Position numbers and translations under genes: made by a program
Shown here: positions 40,655 to 51,564 of the stretch, one piece after another
Position numbering within the stretch: position 1 is the first letter of the stretch
Layout: every line of letters starts with the position of its first letter
Assembly (NCBI GenBank): GCA_946902875.1
Contig: OX336345.1
Span: forward strand, 20,615,395 to 20,679,394
Length of the DNA stretch: 64,000 nt
Reading direction: 5' to 3'
DNA from: Nematopogon swammerdamellus
Lineage: Eukaryota; Arthropoda; Insecta; Lepidoptera; Adelidae
The notes under the pieces: generated by a model
What the model was told of the DNA's origin: nothing
The model's database searches: none
What the model saw: the letters and a program-made list of their open reading frames with translations, nothing else

Positions 40655-40702
<48 letters not shown>
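40648..40702 (+). repeat. (GA)n microsatellite
   Basis: About 27 GA units with one interruption near the start. Confidence 0.95.
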
Positions 40703-40705
<3 letters not shown>

Positions 40706-40734
40706 GCCCGTTAAAACCACTCGTGTAAGATTTT

Positions 40735-41115
40735 TTGATAAATCTTGATTTGGTCACGTTGCCTTAAATACGTTTTTATAACTAAATTCAGAGGCATGTT
40801 CATGATTTTTTTCTATCGAGCGAAGTTCAAATCGTTTTTTCAAAAAGCTATCGATCTGCGCTGATAGATGAAGTCTTACATATTATTAAAACTGAATCTG
40901 CCATTTTTTTTTTATTTTTTATTTAATCCGGCATGGGTGGTTAGTCAGAGGGGCCAAAGCACATGCTCCGACTAGCCAATATCACCTCCGAGAAGGTAGG
41001 TGCCATACCGGAGACTTCCCTGGATTGTTGGCTATACTGGACTAAAGGAGAACACAACCGAGGTTGCTATACTTCTTGAAATTCGAGTCAGACAGTCTGA
41101 CATCACCTTAAATGT
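40735..41115. repeat. Rep-G copy split by SINE-B
   Basis: Opposite orientation to 26763-27240: TTGATTTGGTCACGTTGCCT, TTTTTCAAAAAGCTATCGAT at the left, CTTCTTGAAATTCGAGTCAG at the right. A SINE-B 3' part lies in between. Confidence 0.65.
40906..41070 (-). mobile_element. SINE-B 3' half inserted in Rep-G
   Basis: Poly(T), AATCCGGCATGGGTGGTTAG, ACCTCCGAGAAGGTAGGTGC, ending GAACACAACCGAGGTTGCTA. Head missing. Confidence 0.72.
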
Positions 41116-42001
41116 GACGTAACATGTGAGCGACCCTGCTCACTGCGTCTCCGCCGCCCACTTTGCTGCGGCATGAAAAATTTCACAGCAACGCTCTTAT
41201 ACGCGCAATGACGGAGCTGTTCTTCGGAAAATTATTTTTTTTGTGCAACTCTTGTTGAAAGCTAGCCGCTAGGGGCCTCGATTGAACTTGGGAGTTGTGA
41301 ACAATTTTAATACTCCAATTGTTTTCATTGTGAGAAGTTTTGCATATCCGCTGAACAGAGATATAATTATTCTCTTCTATGCTATTAAAGGTGCGGCTTC
41401 TGTTTGTCTGAGATGGGCTAGTTTATATTTCGAAGACGCCTGAAACCGTTTCGTTACCTCGTTTTGTTTCGTTACGTTACCTGTGGATGAAATTATACAA
41501 TAAACAATAATATTCTATGTGTCATCATCACGATATTTCTTCAAGAGGCTGAGCAGTGAACGAAAAGCGTGCGCCAGGCGTGAAAAAATCAACATAATGT
41601 ACATTGGCTTATCTCTTGGAGGAGATGTACAAAAATCATAAAAACAAATGAAAATAAACTTTATTGTTCAAAAGTTAAATTACAAATTTTAAAAAACCCC
41701 TACCCATAAAAAGTCAAAAATAATTTCCCTTTACTTACTTAAAGGAGTCGGGGGACCGCTAAGTCAATACCCGCGCAGCAGGACCTAGCGGCCGAATCTC
41801 TAGATAAAATCTCTCAACAGACATACATTAATATTCATAAATATTACACTTTGGCGGACTTATTGTATTAGGAAATTTCTTCCATTCCATACATACATAC
41901 ATAATTTATTCTCATTACACATCACACAAAAAAACATGACAAAAAAAATGATGACGAACCATACTCAATATGCATATGTCTCAATGAAATATTGTTATTA
42001 C
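41116..42001. other. Unassigned DNA with a possible Rep-E-like part
   Basis: 41645-41890 resembles Rep-E in layout (AATAAACTTTATTGTTCAAA ... GGCGGACTTATTG) but only weakly. The rest shows nothing. Confidence 0.4.
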
Positions 42002-42324
42002 ATATCACACACGCTGAATCCCGACAATCGGGGTAAGCAGAGTAATCGGTGTTGTGCTGCAAGTACTCTGGTCAATTACAGCACAACACCGACCACCACG
42101 TTTCGCAAAGTATACGAACAAGATTAAATCGATCAAGCAGCAAGTAAGGCACGAAGACCCACCTGCTGCATGACTCGGTGGAAGTACCGTGCCAAGGTGA
42201 GAGGTGGCGAGCCTGTCGCCCTTTAGCACGGCATCTTGTCCTTATCCCTTAGTCGCCTTTTACGACATGCACGGGGAGAGATGCAGTGAGGATATTCTTT
42301 TTAAGTACCGGCCCCACACAGTAC
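42002..42324 (+). repeat. Rep-D, full-length-looking
   Basis: ACACACGCTGAATCCCGACA, GTAATCGGTGTTGTGCTGCA, CAGCACAACACCGACCACCA, ACTCGGTGGAAGTACCGTGC, CTTAGTCGCCTTTTACGACA, ending AGTACCGGCCCCACACAGTA. The closing GTACCG...CGGTAC-type words are a mini-palindrome at the end of each copy. Frames on both strands are repeat-derived. Confidence 0.72.
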
Positions 42325-42405
42325 TTGTTGTGTGTAAAGAACACACGGCGAAATAAATATCTGTATCTGAATCATCCGCGCCTGAATCACAATCCATTAT
42401 TAGTA

Positions 42406-42730
42406 GTTTTTTTTTTATGGAAACTGACACTGTTGGCTACATCACCTACAACATCCGTGATGTCAGCCCATAACACCGGGTGAACTTGGTGCCACGTCAG
42501 TGCTTCCCTTCGGTCGTGCCGGCTACACTGAACTGGACGGAAAACACAAACTATTTACATAGCCGTTTCGACCGACCTTTCATTCGGTGCGGTGGTACCA
42601 ACCCGGGCGGGTTAAACCCTACCAGCTAGTGATATAAGAAGGGAGTCATATCCCTAAGTCGCCTTTTACGACATACACGGGGAGAGATGCAGTGGGGCTA
42701 TTCTTTTGAAGTACCGGCCCCACACGGTAC
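42406..42730 (-). mobile_element. SINE-A (headless) joined to Rep-D end
   Basis: Same composite as 36991-37318: poly(T), ATGGAAACTGACACTGTTGG, ACCCGGGCGGGTTAAACCCT, ATATAAGAAGGGAGTCATAT, CGCCTTTTACGACATACACG, GGCCCCACACGGTAC. Confidence 0.78.
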
Positions 42731-42784
42731 AAAAAGTTTATGAAAACGAAAAGATGTCAGACTTTGTAAATCGTAAGAATTTAT

Positions 42785-42955
42785 ATCTCGTTGTGTTCTC
42801 CTCTAGTCCAGTATAGCCAGCAATCCAGAGAAGTCTCCGGTATGGCACCTACCTTCTCGGAGGTGATATTGGCTGGTCTCGGGGTGGTCGGATGGGTCGG
42901 AGCATGTGCTTTGGCCCCTCCGACTCAGCGACCCATACCGGATAACATAAAAAAT
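42785..42955 (+). mobile_element. SINE-B 3' half
   Basis: GTGTTCTCCTCTAGTCCAGT, AAGTCTCCGGTATGGCACCT, CCATACCGGATAACATAAAA. Confidence 0.75.
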
Positions 42956-43229
42956 TACATTTTTATCGAACCATGCAAGGCCGATGAAGAATAAAATATT
43001 ATTACGACTTAGCGGGGTACACCGAGACATCTACGGCCCAGAATAATACATGATAATTTATTCGAAGTAGCAGTCGAGAAACCGTTTAAAATATTCTTAG
43101 GTAAAATACGCACAAATGAGAAAAGGAGAGGCCAGATGGACCATTCAGACCGTTCTGTGTGGAAATGCTATCAAATCAACCGACCGGCAAATCAAATGCA
43201 CCAACCGGTCTTTTTTTTATTTATTTAAT

Positions 43230-43350
43230 TTATTTTTAGGGATTTTAACAATAATTTGTTAATATCAACCCCATAGTACTCATCTTCTCCATCCCTTAGG
43301 GCCCAGAGTCCCTAAGGCATAGAGAACGCTCCACGAAATTCAACACGGTT
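43230..43350 (-). pseudogene. LINE 3' end (family of 24546-24880)
   Basis: GATTTTAACAATAATTTGTT, CATCCCTTAGGGCCCAGAGT and GAGAACGCTCCACGAAATTC are the reverse of the end of the fragment at 24546-24880. Confidence 0.65.
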
Positions 43351-43562
43351 CTGTAGGTCTTTTATTCACAGAACCGAGAAAATGTGGAACGCACTCCATG
43401 CCCATCTATTTCTTCCTAAGTACAGCTTGGGGGTTTTCAAAAGGAGCGTGAAAAGGTTCCTGTCAGGCCGGCATGGCATTCGCAATTCCAGTGCATCACA
43501 GAATGTGCATGGGCATCATTAGACACCTACTTATAGGTGAAACGATGCCACATGTCACCTGG
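43351..43562 (+). pseudogene. LINE 3' end, CR1-like
   Basis: Encodes RSFIHRTEKMWNALHAHLFL and the GRHGIRN motif on the plus strand, and ends in TGGGCATCATTAGACACCTA. More diverged than 21690-22347. It abuts the reversed LINE end at 43350 without a spacer. Confidence 0.7.
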
Positions 43563-43569
43563 GTAACCG

Positions 43570-43843
43570 CCACTGGGCTACATCTCCTACAACATCCGTG
43601 ATGTCAGCCCATAACACCGGGTGAACTTGGTGCCACGTCAGTGCTTCCCTTCGGTCGTGCCGGCTACACTGAACTGGACGGAAAACACAAACTATTTACA
43701 TAGCCGTTTCGATCGACCTTTCATTCCGTGCGGTGGTACCAATCCGGGCGGGTTAAACCCTACCACCTAGTAATATAAGAAGGGAGTTATATCCCTTAGT
43801 CGCCTTTTACGACATACACGGGGAGAGATGCAGTGGGGCTATG
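43570..43843 (-). mobile_element. SINE-A joined to Rep-D end
   Basis: TGGGCTACATCTCCTACAAC to CTAGTAATATAAGAAGGGAG, then CCTTAGTCGCCTTTTACGAC to GAGATGCAGTGGGGCTAT. Third copy of the composite, here lacking the poly(T) end. Confidence 0.72.
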
Positions 43844-43892
43844 TGCTATCCATAAAAAAAATCCGATACGTGCTATGGGTGCGGTGTGGACA

Positions 43893-44175
43893 CGTTTTTT
43901 TATGTAAACCAACATGGGTGGCTGTGCCGAGAGACCAATGGTGCAGTCGACAGAGCCAAAAATACCTCTCCTCGCGAAACAACGCTCAGTTAGGTGCCAT
44001 GCTAGCATCTGATTTGCGGACTGTTGCTAAGCTGTCTATCCTGAATACGACGTTTGAAGACACCCAGGTTAAAGGATTCGGGAAACACACTCGCCGGAAG
44101 ACATTTCCACACCCTAGCGGTGCGACAAAGAAACGATTTAGAGAACCGATGGGTTCTCAAAAGCCCGTGGACGCT
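43893..44175 (-). pseudogene. LINE 3' end, third CR1-like family
   Basis: Read on the minus strand: SFLCRTARVWKCLPASVFPE and FNLGVFKRRIQDRQL, then a 3' UTR ending CACCCATGTTGGTTTACATA and a short A tail (T run at 43895-43901). The same 3' end recurs at 46228-46335 and about 62456-62500, and a piece of the coding part at 62725-62795. Only the last 60 or so codons remain. Confidence 0.68.
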
Positions 44176-44412
44176 TAGAGCGATATTGGGTAGATGCTTT
44201 ATTGTCCATCTAGCAATTTTGTTCTCTTATCTATGCTACGCTTTCAGTGGTTATTAAAGGTTGGTAATAAGAAAATTTGTCAAGCCCCCTGTTGTATTTA
44301 TAATCACCTTTGATTCCAGTGAAATGTAAATTCTAAATTCTAATATAGGTATATGTATAATATATTATATATTATATACCTAATTCAATTATAATGCAAT
44401 ATGTATACATTG

Positions 44413-44832
44413 AAACGGCGATGTAAATAGTTCGTGTTCGTATTTTCCGTCCAGTTCAGTGTACCCGGCACTACCGAACGGAAACACTGACACGGCAGCT
44501 AGTACACCGAGGTGTTATGGCCTGACATCACGGATGTAGTAGATGGTGTAGGCAACCGTGTCAGTTTACATTAAAAAAAAAATGTGCAATGTATCCCTTT
44601 TTACCTTACTAGATGGTGGGGCTTAACCGGCCGGGTTGATACCACCGCACTCAATGAAAGGACTGTCGAAACGGATATGTAAATAGTTCGTGTTTTCCGC
44701 CCAGTTCAGTGTAGCCGGCACGACCGAAGGGAAACACTGCCACGGCAGCTAGTTCGCCAAGATTTTACGGGCTGAAATCACGAATGTTGTAGGCAATATA
44801 GCCAACCGTTTCAGTTTCCATAAAAAAAAATC
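44413..44832 (+). mobile_element. Two SINE-A copies in tandem
   Basis: Copy 1 at 44413-44582 (CGGCGATGTAAATAGTTCGT ... GTGTCAGTTTACATTAAAAA), copy 2 at 44594-44832 (ACTAGATGGTGGGGCTTAAC ... AGCCAACCGTTTCAGTTTCC). Both lack heads and are more diverged than other copies. Confidence 0.75.
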
Positions 44833-45192
44833 ATTATTTTTTTGTACCTCATAGATATGAAAGTATGCGTTATACAAATGAACACTTTTTTAATCTAAAA
44901 CGCATGTTGATACCAACTCTCTGCTCTTCATTCCTCGGGGATAAAAAATAAGCGAGATTAAACGCTGAGATTAAACGCGCTCCAATTGCCCATTTAATTT
45001 ATGTTGAAGCATAACATAACAATTTTTAAAACTGACAAATGCTTGTATTAAAACGTATGTTAAATCTTCCGCTGTAGTATTTACCGAGAGAACTTTTACT
45101 AGAAAACAAACTTATTGGAAAACAGTCTGCAAAAAAATTCCCTATCGTTATCTATCAATTAAGCCTATATTTTAGTTTTTGTTATTTCATAA
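44833..45192. other. Unassigned AT-rich DNA
   Basis: No gene or repeat recognised. Confidence 0.4.
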
Positions 45193-45308
45193 ATTAATAC
45201 CCTAATTTGTGTTAAACTTACAAACTTAGTATAAAACATATGTATTTATAATTAATACCCTAATTTGTGTTAAACTTACAAACTTAGTATAAAACATATG
45301 TATTTATA
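45193..45308 (+). repeat. Perfect 58-bp tandem duplication
   Basis: ATTAATACCCTAATTTGTGT ... ATATGTATTTATA occurs at 45193-45250 and exactly again at 45251-45308. Confidence 0.92.
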
Positions 45309-45389
45309 ATTAATTCAGGGTTTTTATGGTTGCGCACGGGATCCGATTAATAAGCCTGCGGCGTCTGTCGGTCCGTATGTCACGCCCAT

Positions 45390-45670
45390 ACATACATAAC
45401 ACACGCTGTATCCCGACAATCAGGGTAAGCTGAGTAATCGGTGTTGTGCTATAAGGACTCTGGAAAATTACAGCACAACATGGACCACCACGTTTAGCAC
45501 AGTATACGGACAAGACAACAGCAAGTAAGGCACGAAGAACCCACCTGCTGCATTGAAAAATTGAAAATGAAAATTGAAATTGCGCAGTATCTTGTCCTTA
45601 TCCCTTAGTCGCCTCTTACGACATGCACGGGGAGAGATGCAGTGGGGCTATTCTTTTGAAGTACCGGCCG
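45390..45670 (+). repeat. Rep-D, with internal deletion
   Basis: ACACACGCTGTATCCCGACA, GTAATCGGTGTTGTGCTATA, then a replaced middle of GAAAATTGAAA repeats (45556-45583), then CCTTAGTCGCCTCTTACGAC to GAAGTACCGGCC. Confidence 0.65.
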
Positions 45671-46125
45671 TATGTTCTACCTTTAAAGGTCTTTTGAGCA
45701 GTAATAGGTAGCCGGTTGAAATTGTCACAGAATATGTGTTGTTATGGCGGATATACTTACAAATAATAACAATTAAAAAAGAAAACAATTATGGCGGGTC
45801 TCCATTCAAGAAAAAATATTTTTAAAGTGTTTTTAGATTTCCCTATCCCGTAGGGAAGCCTATCACTAAGCCTGTGCCGTCTGTCTGTCTGTCCGTCCGT
45901 CCGTCCGTCTGTCTGTCTGTCTGTCTGTATGTTCGTCCGCCGTCCGTCCGTCCGTCCGTCCGTCTGTCTGTCTGTCTGTCCGAGGGCTGTAGTAAAAAAG
46001 TAAAAAATAGAAATAGTTTCTTGTATGGGTTCCCATACAAGAAACGTGTCTTTTTTCAATGTTTTTTTTTGTGGTGCGGAAACCTCGGTGCGCGAGTCCG
46101 ACTCGCACTTGGCCGGTTTTTTGTT
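45671..46125 (-). repeat. Rep-P copies with a long (GTCT/GTCC)n array
   Basis: 45671-45770 is a partial copy (CAGTAATAGGTAGCCGGTTG). 45845-46125 is a complete reversed copy from TATCCCGTAGGGAAGCCTAT to GAGTCCGACTCGCACTTGGC. The tetranucleotide array at 45880-45990 is expanded and produces open frames on both strands that are not genes. Confidence 0.75.
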
Positions 46126-46227
46126 TGTTTTATTTTTGCTCTGTCGTAAAAACTGTATTACATACATACAAGCGTGAAACGTTGGTTTGATTATAGCGCA
46201 AACGCTAAAGTAACAATAAACAATATT

Positions 46228-46335
46228 TTTTTATGTAAACCAACATGGGTGACTGTGCCGAGAGACCAATGGTGCAGTCGACAGAGCCAAAATCACCTCT
46301 CCTCGCGAAACCACGCTCAGTTAGGTGCCACCGAG
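46228..46335 (-). pseudogene. LINE 3' UTR, third CR1-like family
   Basis: TTTTTTTATGTAAACCAACA, GAGAGACCAATGGTGCAGTC and TTAGGTGCCA match 43895-44005. No coding part remains. Confidence 0.6.
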
Positions 46336-46465
46336 GGTTCCGTAACACCGCGCTATTATATTTGTGTTATGTATTTATAATAAAAATTGTTTCTTCTTTC
46401 GTTCAGTGCGGCATCCGTTGTGAAATTTCTGGTTTTTAATAATAAAAATTTATAGGTCTTTCGTT

Positions 46466-46607
46466 CTAACCTGAGGCGTACAAATATATTCACGCATGAC
46501 GGTGAGCATAAAATTCTGCGAGTGTAGTAGTGCCGGGCTCGGTGCATATCAAGCATTTGTATTAGAGAATTGCATTTGTGTGCGTACGTGTGTTCGCCTC
46601 AGGTTAG
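46466..46607. mobile_element. Small TIR element, 142 bp
   Basis: CTAACCTGAGGCG at the left and CGCCTCAGGTTAG at the right are exact 13-bp inverted repeats. TACGTGTG/TACAAATA follow inside. No clear target duplication. Confidence 0.65.
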
Positions 46608-47589
46608 GCCGTCAATGCTATACGTAATTTGATAACTATAACTTTTCTAGGATCTAGGATCTAGAATTTGCAGAACATATTTTTGAGCAGAGGATCACTG
46701 TCGCCTCTCAAATAGAATCTGCGAGTTAAGAGCAGGCAGATGACTTCGTCGCGAAGTCATCAGCTGCCCGCCGGAGCGTAACGTCAGAGCAAAGTTACTT
46801 AGTAGGCAATTAGATGACACGCGTGTAGGGTGTGCAATTTCGTTAAATTCCTATTTCATATTTTCGAATGTTCGTTAAAAGTTCATGTTTTTCAAATTTA
46901 AACTCAGTGACGTAAATTTTTAAATTTCGAAATTCGACCTCTTTTATTTTTATTAATTTTAAATTATGCACTGTTTGCACAGCAGGCGAAAAAAACTATA
47001 GATGGGCATTCTTCATTGTACCTAAACCAATGAATTATAAACGTTAGAACAAAGAAAACGTTGAGAACATCAATAGAAGCATAAAAAAATAATAATATAG
47101 GTATTATATAATTTTATGAATTGAAAATAATAATATAGAATCAGATGTGATTTAAATGAGATTATTTATTTAGGGCTGTTTATTAATTTAGTGATTCTAA
47201 TGATATGGTTTGGTTTACTTATACTTACCGAATTTGTGTTTGCTTACACAGCTTTTTGAATGAGAACTGTGGCAGGCGCTGTTGCACGCCTACCCAGGCA
47301 ATTTGTGGAAGAAATTTGTTATATTTACCTATTTATATATATGGCACTGTTGCACCATAAATTATGTTGATTTGATTTGATTTGAGAATAATGCAGAGAG
47401 AAGCAAATAGAATAACAGCGCGCAAAAGGTGAAATTATCAATAAAAGAAGGATGACATTTGAGCGTTAGCTTCCTTTCAAAAACGTGGCACGAAAAGCGC
47501 CGTCACACTCACACCTTGCCGGCAAACGCCGGTGTGCAAGAGAGAGATGGCGCTCCGGCCGGGCGCCACTTTTGTGCAAGTGTTTTTTT
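46608..47589. other. Unassigned DNA
   Basis: Hairpin GATGACTTCG/CGAAGTCATC at 46738-46760, and a word GCCGGCAAACGCCGG at 47519-47533. No gene recognised. Confidence 0.45.
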
Positions 47590-47970
47590 AGCATTCCGTA
47601 TCAGGTACGGGACGGGACCCTATTACTAAGTCTACGCCGTCTGTCTGTCTGTCTGTCTGTCCGAGGGCTGTATCTCTTGAACAGTAATAGGTAGCCCGTT
47701 GAAATTTTCACAGAATATGTGTTATTATGGCCGATATAACAAATAATAAAAATAAGAAAAAGTAAAAAATTCACCGCGTTCCCATAGGAGAAACTAAAAA
47801 GTGTATGCGCGCCATCTACCGAAAAGAGTATGAAGCATTTTAACTTTTAACTAATCATGAATTTGAACTGATATGAAGCATTTCATGGTGGCGCTGACCA
47901 TGACATGGCGATACGGAACTCTCGGCGCGCGAGTTCGACTCGCACTTGGCCGGTTTTTCAATTTCCCACT
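47590..47970 (-). repeat. Rep-P copy
   Basis: AGCATTCCGTATCAGGTACG, (GTCT)n, AACAGTAATAGGTAGCCCGT, ending GCGAGTTCGACTCGCACTTG and GCCGGTTTTT. Confidence 0.72.
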
Positions 47971-48011
47971 GTGGCGTTCGTGGCATCGGGATTGAGCGAA
48001 GGTTTCTTCTT

Positions 48012-48215
48012 TAGATATATAGAAAATGCTTTATTTCTCCAAGAAAAATTCAACAGTATTAATGCACATTATAAATTTTAATTTAGGTGCAAAGGCGGAT
48101 TTATCACTCACAGAGATTTCTTCCAGTCAACCTTCGGATTTTCGAGATTCAATTAAATTGTGAAATGTAAGTAGGTAGTAGCAAAATTGTTGAGTGTGAG
48201 AATTGAAGATAAAAT
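48012..48215 (+). repeat. Rep-E copy
   Basis: AGATATATAGAAAATGCTTT, GGTGCAAAGGCGGATTTATC, AGTCAACCTTCGGATTTTCG, GTGAGAATTGAAGATAAAAT. Uninterrupted at the point where 30599-30749 is inserted. Confidence 0.68.
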
Positions 48216-48217
48216 AC

Positions 48218-48555
48218 ATACATACATATCACACACGCTGAATCCCGACAATCGGGGTAAGCAGAGTAATCGGTGTTGTGCTGCAAGAACTCCGGTAAAT
48301 TACAGCACAACACCGACCACCACGTTTCGCAAAGTATTCGAACAAGATTTAATCGATCAAGCAGCAAGTAAGGCACGAAGACCCACCCACCTGCTGCATG
48401 ACTCGGTGGAAGTACCGTGCCAAGGTGAGAGGTGGCGAGCCTGTCGCCCTTTAGCGCGGCATCTTGCCCTTATCCCTTAGTCGCCTTTTACGACATGCAT
48501 GGGGAGAGATGTAGTGGGACTATTCTTTTTAAGTACCGGCCCCACACGGTAAAGA
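48218..48555 (+). repeat. Rep-D copy
   Basis: As 42002-42324, ending AAGTACCGGCCCCACACGGT. It directly follows Rep-E. Confidence 0.72.
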
Positions 48556-49361
48556 AGATAAAATAATTAATAATAATCAGAATACCATTGAGCCAAGCCA
48601 TACTTATGTTAATACGTATAAAAGATAATAATGTTTCACATGTACATCATCAATACTAATAATAAATCTGTAAGGGATGGTCATGGAGTAAGTTACTTTG
48701 TTTTAGGAAATATTGAGTTTGTAGCCTCTATGTATGATACTAAAGCTAAATTGACGATTTTTAGAAATCTTTTCTGTATGTATGTATGTATGTATGTATG
48801 TATGTATGTTCCTCCATAACTCTTAAAGCCATCATCCGAATTAGATGAAACTTAGTACAAACCAATTTTACTATACGGGACACAGGATAGGCTTACTAAA
48901 ATTCACTTCCGGCTACGCTAAGATGTGGCTCCCATACAAATCGAATTGTTCCAAACGCCGAAATATAGGGCGGCGCGGCGCGGCGGGGGTTAGTAGCGCG
49001 GCTGCTGGCGAAGACTGGCGGCGCGGCGGCGGGGCGGAGCGCGGTGTGTGTATGCATTGTCTTGAGCAGAGTTTCTTATTTAATTCGATTCATAATATTT
49101 ATTATGTAGGTTAACTTCGTTAGGTACCTATCTATTTGATTAATTTTAGGTGCAAACCTATCGGCTGCTCCAGAGCGAAACACTGTATTAACCAAAATGC
49201 TAAATTGTTCAGGAGAGCGAAAATAGTGGAAAATTGAAATATAACAATTTCTGTTCTATTTAAAGGAAAAGTAAATATGCAGTTAATTTGAAAAACATTT
49301 GCGTTCGTCTTCCTGAACATCTTTGTAGTGATATGTACCATATGTTTTTATTGTTATAACT

Positions 49362-50943
49362 AGCTTTTGCCCGCGGCTTCGCTCGCGTGAAATGCGTATT
49401 TCAAAGGAAGAAAGTAAGTAACTAAGGGCGAGCTGGGTTCAGGTAAACGATAAACCGTCTCGAAGAAAGTGAGTAACTTTTTGAGGCCGAAGGCGGAGTT
49501 GCTTTCAGGAAGACGATAAACCTTTTCGAAGAGAGTAAGTAACTATGGGCGAGGCCGAAGGCCGAGCTGCGTTCAGGAAGAGGATAAGCTTTTCGAAGAA
49601 AGTAAGTATCTATGGGCGAGGCCGAAGGCCGAGCTGCGTTCAGGATGAGGGTAAACTTTTCGAAGACAGTAAGTAACTATGGGCGAGGCCGAAGGCCGAG
49701 CTGCGTTCAGGAAGAGGATAAACCATCTTTAAGAAAGTAAGTAACAAAGGGCGAGGCCGAAGGCCGAGCTGCGTTCAGGAAGAGGATAAGCTTTTCGAAG
49801 AAAGTAAGTAACTATGGGCGAGGCCGAAGGCCGAACTGCGTTCAGGATGAGGGTAAACTTTTCGAAGAAAGTAAGCAAGAGAGGGCGAGGCCGAAGGCCG
49901 AGCTGCGTTCAGGAAAACGATAAACCTTCTCGAAGACAGTAAGTAACTATGGGCGAGGCCGAAGGCCGAGCTGCGTTCAGGAAGAGGATAACCTTTTCTA
50001 AGAAAGTAAGTAACAGAGGGCGAGGCCGAAGGCCGAGCTGCGTTCAGGAAGACGATAACCTTTTCGAAGAATGTAAGTAACAGAGGGCGAGTCCGAAGGC
50101 CGAGCTGCGTTCAGGAAGACCATAAATCTTCTCGAAGAAAGTAACTTCTCTGTTACTTACTTTCTTCGAAAATGTTTATCCTCTTCCTGAACGCAGCTCG
50201 GCCTTCGGCCACGCCCATAGTTACTTACTGTCTTCGAAAAGGTTTATCGCCTTCCTGAACGCAGTTCGGCCTTCGGCCTCGCCCTCTGTTACTTACTTTC
50301 TTCGAAAAGTTTACCCTCATCCTGAACGCAGCTCGGCCTTCGGCCTCGCCCATAGTTACTTACTGTCTTCGAAAAGGTTTATCGTCTTCCTGAACGCAGC
50401 TCGGCCTTCGGCCTCGCCCTCTGTTACTTACTTTCTTCGAAAAGATTATCCTCTTCCTGAACGCAGCTCGGCCTTCGGCCTCGCCCATTGTTACTTACTG
50501 TCTTCGAAAAGGTTTATCGTTTTCCTGAACGCAGCTCGGCCTTCGGCCTCGCCCTCTGTTACTTACTTTCTTCGAAAAGTTTACCCTCATCGTGAACGCA
50601 GCTCGGCCTTCGGCCTCGCCCATAGTTACTTACTTTCTTCGAAAAGGTTACCCTCTTCCTGAACGCAGCTCGGCCTTCGGCCTCGCCCTTTGTTACTTAC
50701 TTTCTTAAAGATGGTTTATCCTCTTCCTGAACGCAGCTCGGCCTTCGGCCTCGCCCATAGTTACTTACTGTCTTCGAAAAGGTTTATCGTCTTCCTGAAA
50801 GCAACTCCACCTTCGGCCTCAAAAAGTTACTCACTTTCTTCGAGACGGTTTATCGTTTACCTGAACCCAGCTCGCCCTTAGTTACTTACTTTCTTCCTTT
50901 GAAATACGCATTTCACGCGAGCGAAGCCGCGGGCAAAAGCTAG
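49362..50943. mobile_element. FB-like unit, left
   Basis: Ends ACTAGCTTTTGCCCGCGGCT and its complement at 50943. Next to the ends is GAAATGCGTATTTCAAAGGA. About 12 tandem units of 66-68 bp (GGGCGAGGCCGAAGGCCGAG ... GTTCAGGAAGAGGATAA) run forward to about 50150, then about 12 run in reverse. There is no central coding part, unlike 30872-31989. Each unit contains the small stem GGCC-GAA-GGCC. The 63-residue frames are repeat-derived. Confidence 0.85.
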
Positions 50944-51564
50944 TTCTAAATAGTTCTCTATTTTTTTCAATTGCCTATAAACCTAAATATTTTATACTTA
51001 TTGATTTTCAACTAAGTAAAAAATTTTATTTAATTTTTTTTTTATATTTGGCTTTGCAGCTGCTTTTTACGTTACAAGAAAAAGTTGATCCACCCATTTA
51101 CAAATTTTTAATTTTGTATTCTAAATAGTTCTCTATTTTTTTCAATTGCCTATAAACCTAAATATTTTATACTTATTGATTTTCAACTAAGTAAAAAATT
51201 TTAATTAAATTTTTTTTATATTTGGCTTTGCAGCTGCTTTTTACGTTACAAGAAAAAGTTGATCCACCCATTTACAACACTTCTAGTCCCGAGTAGACCT
51301 ATATTAGTCCCGCGTTTTCAGAATCTATCTTCTCACGATGTCCCCCTTCGGTCGAGTTATGACATTATTCTAGCTATCTCCTCTCATAAAACTATTATTA
51401 TACGAAATAATTTACTGTTCACGCAGCTCGGCTGTGGAATTCACTGCCACACTTTATCCGACATTGCAAATCGCTTCCACGAAATGAAAACCCAAAAAAA
51501 AAACCTTTTGTTTCCTGGATGGACAAGTATGTATGTTTATCGTATAATATATTTATTACTCCTA
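50944..51564. other. Palindrome spacer with duplication and LINE relic
   Basis: A block starting TTCTAAATAGTTCTCTATTT occurs at 50944 and 51119 (period 175). After it, 51330-51480 on the plus strand resembles a non-LTR retrotransposon C-terminus: SSYDIILAISSHKT in one frame, then after a shift FTVHAARLWNSLPHFIR. It is dead. The 123-codon frame 51259-51630 covers it but is out of frame for the second motif. Confidence 0.65.

Noticed and set aside
45880..45990. CRISPR-like array from regularly spaced GTCTGTCC units
   Set aside because: It is a tetranucleotide microsatellite within Rep-P. No spacers, and the genome is eukaryotic.
48845..49114. Frames of 89 and 69 residues that recur identically at 53530-53799 and 53303-53512
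   Set aside because: The identity comes from the palindrome arms, not from protein conservation. The sequences are low-complexity repeat DNA.
49400..50150. CRISPR-like array of 67-bp units
   Set aside because: The whole unit is repeated, with no unique spacers. It belongs to FB-like elements.
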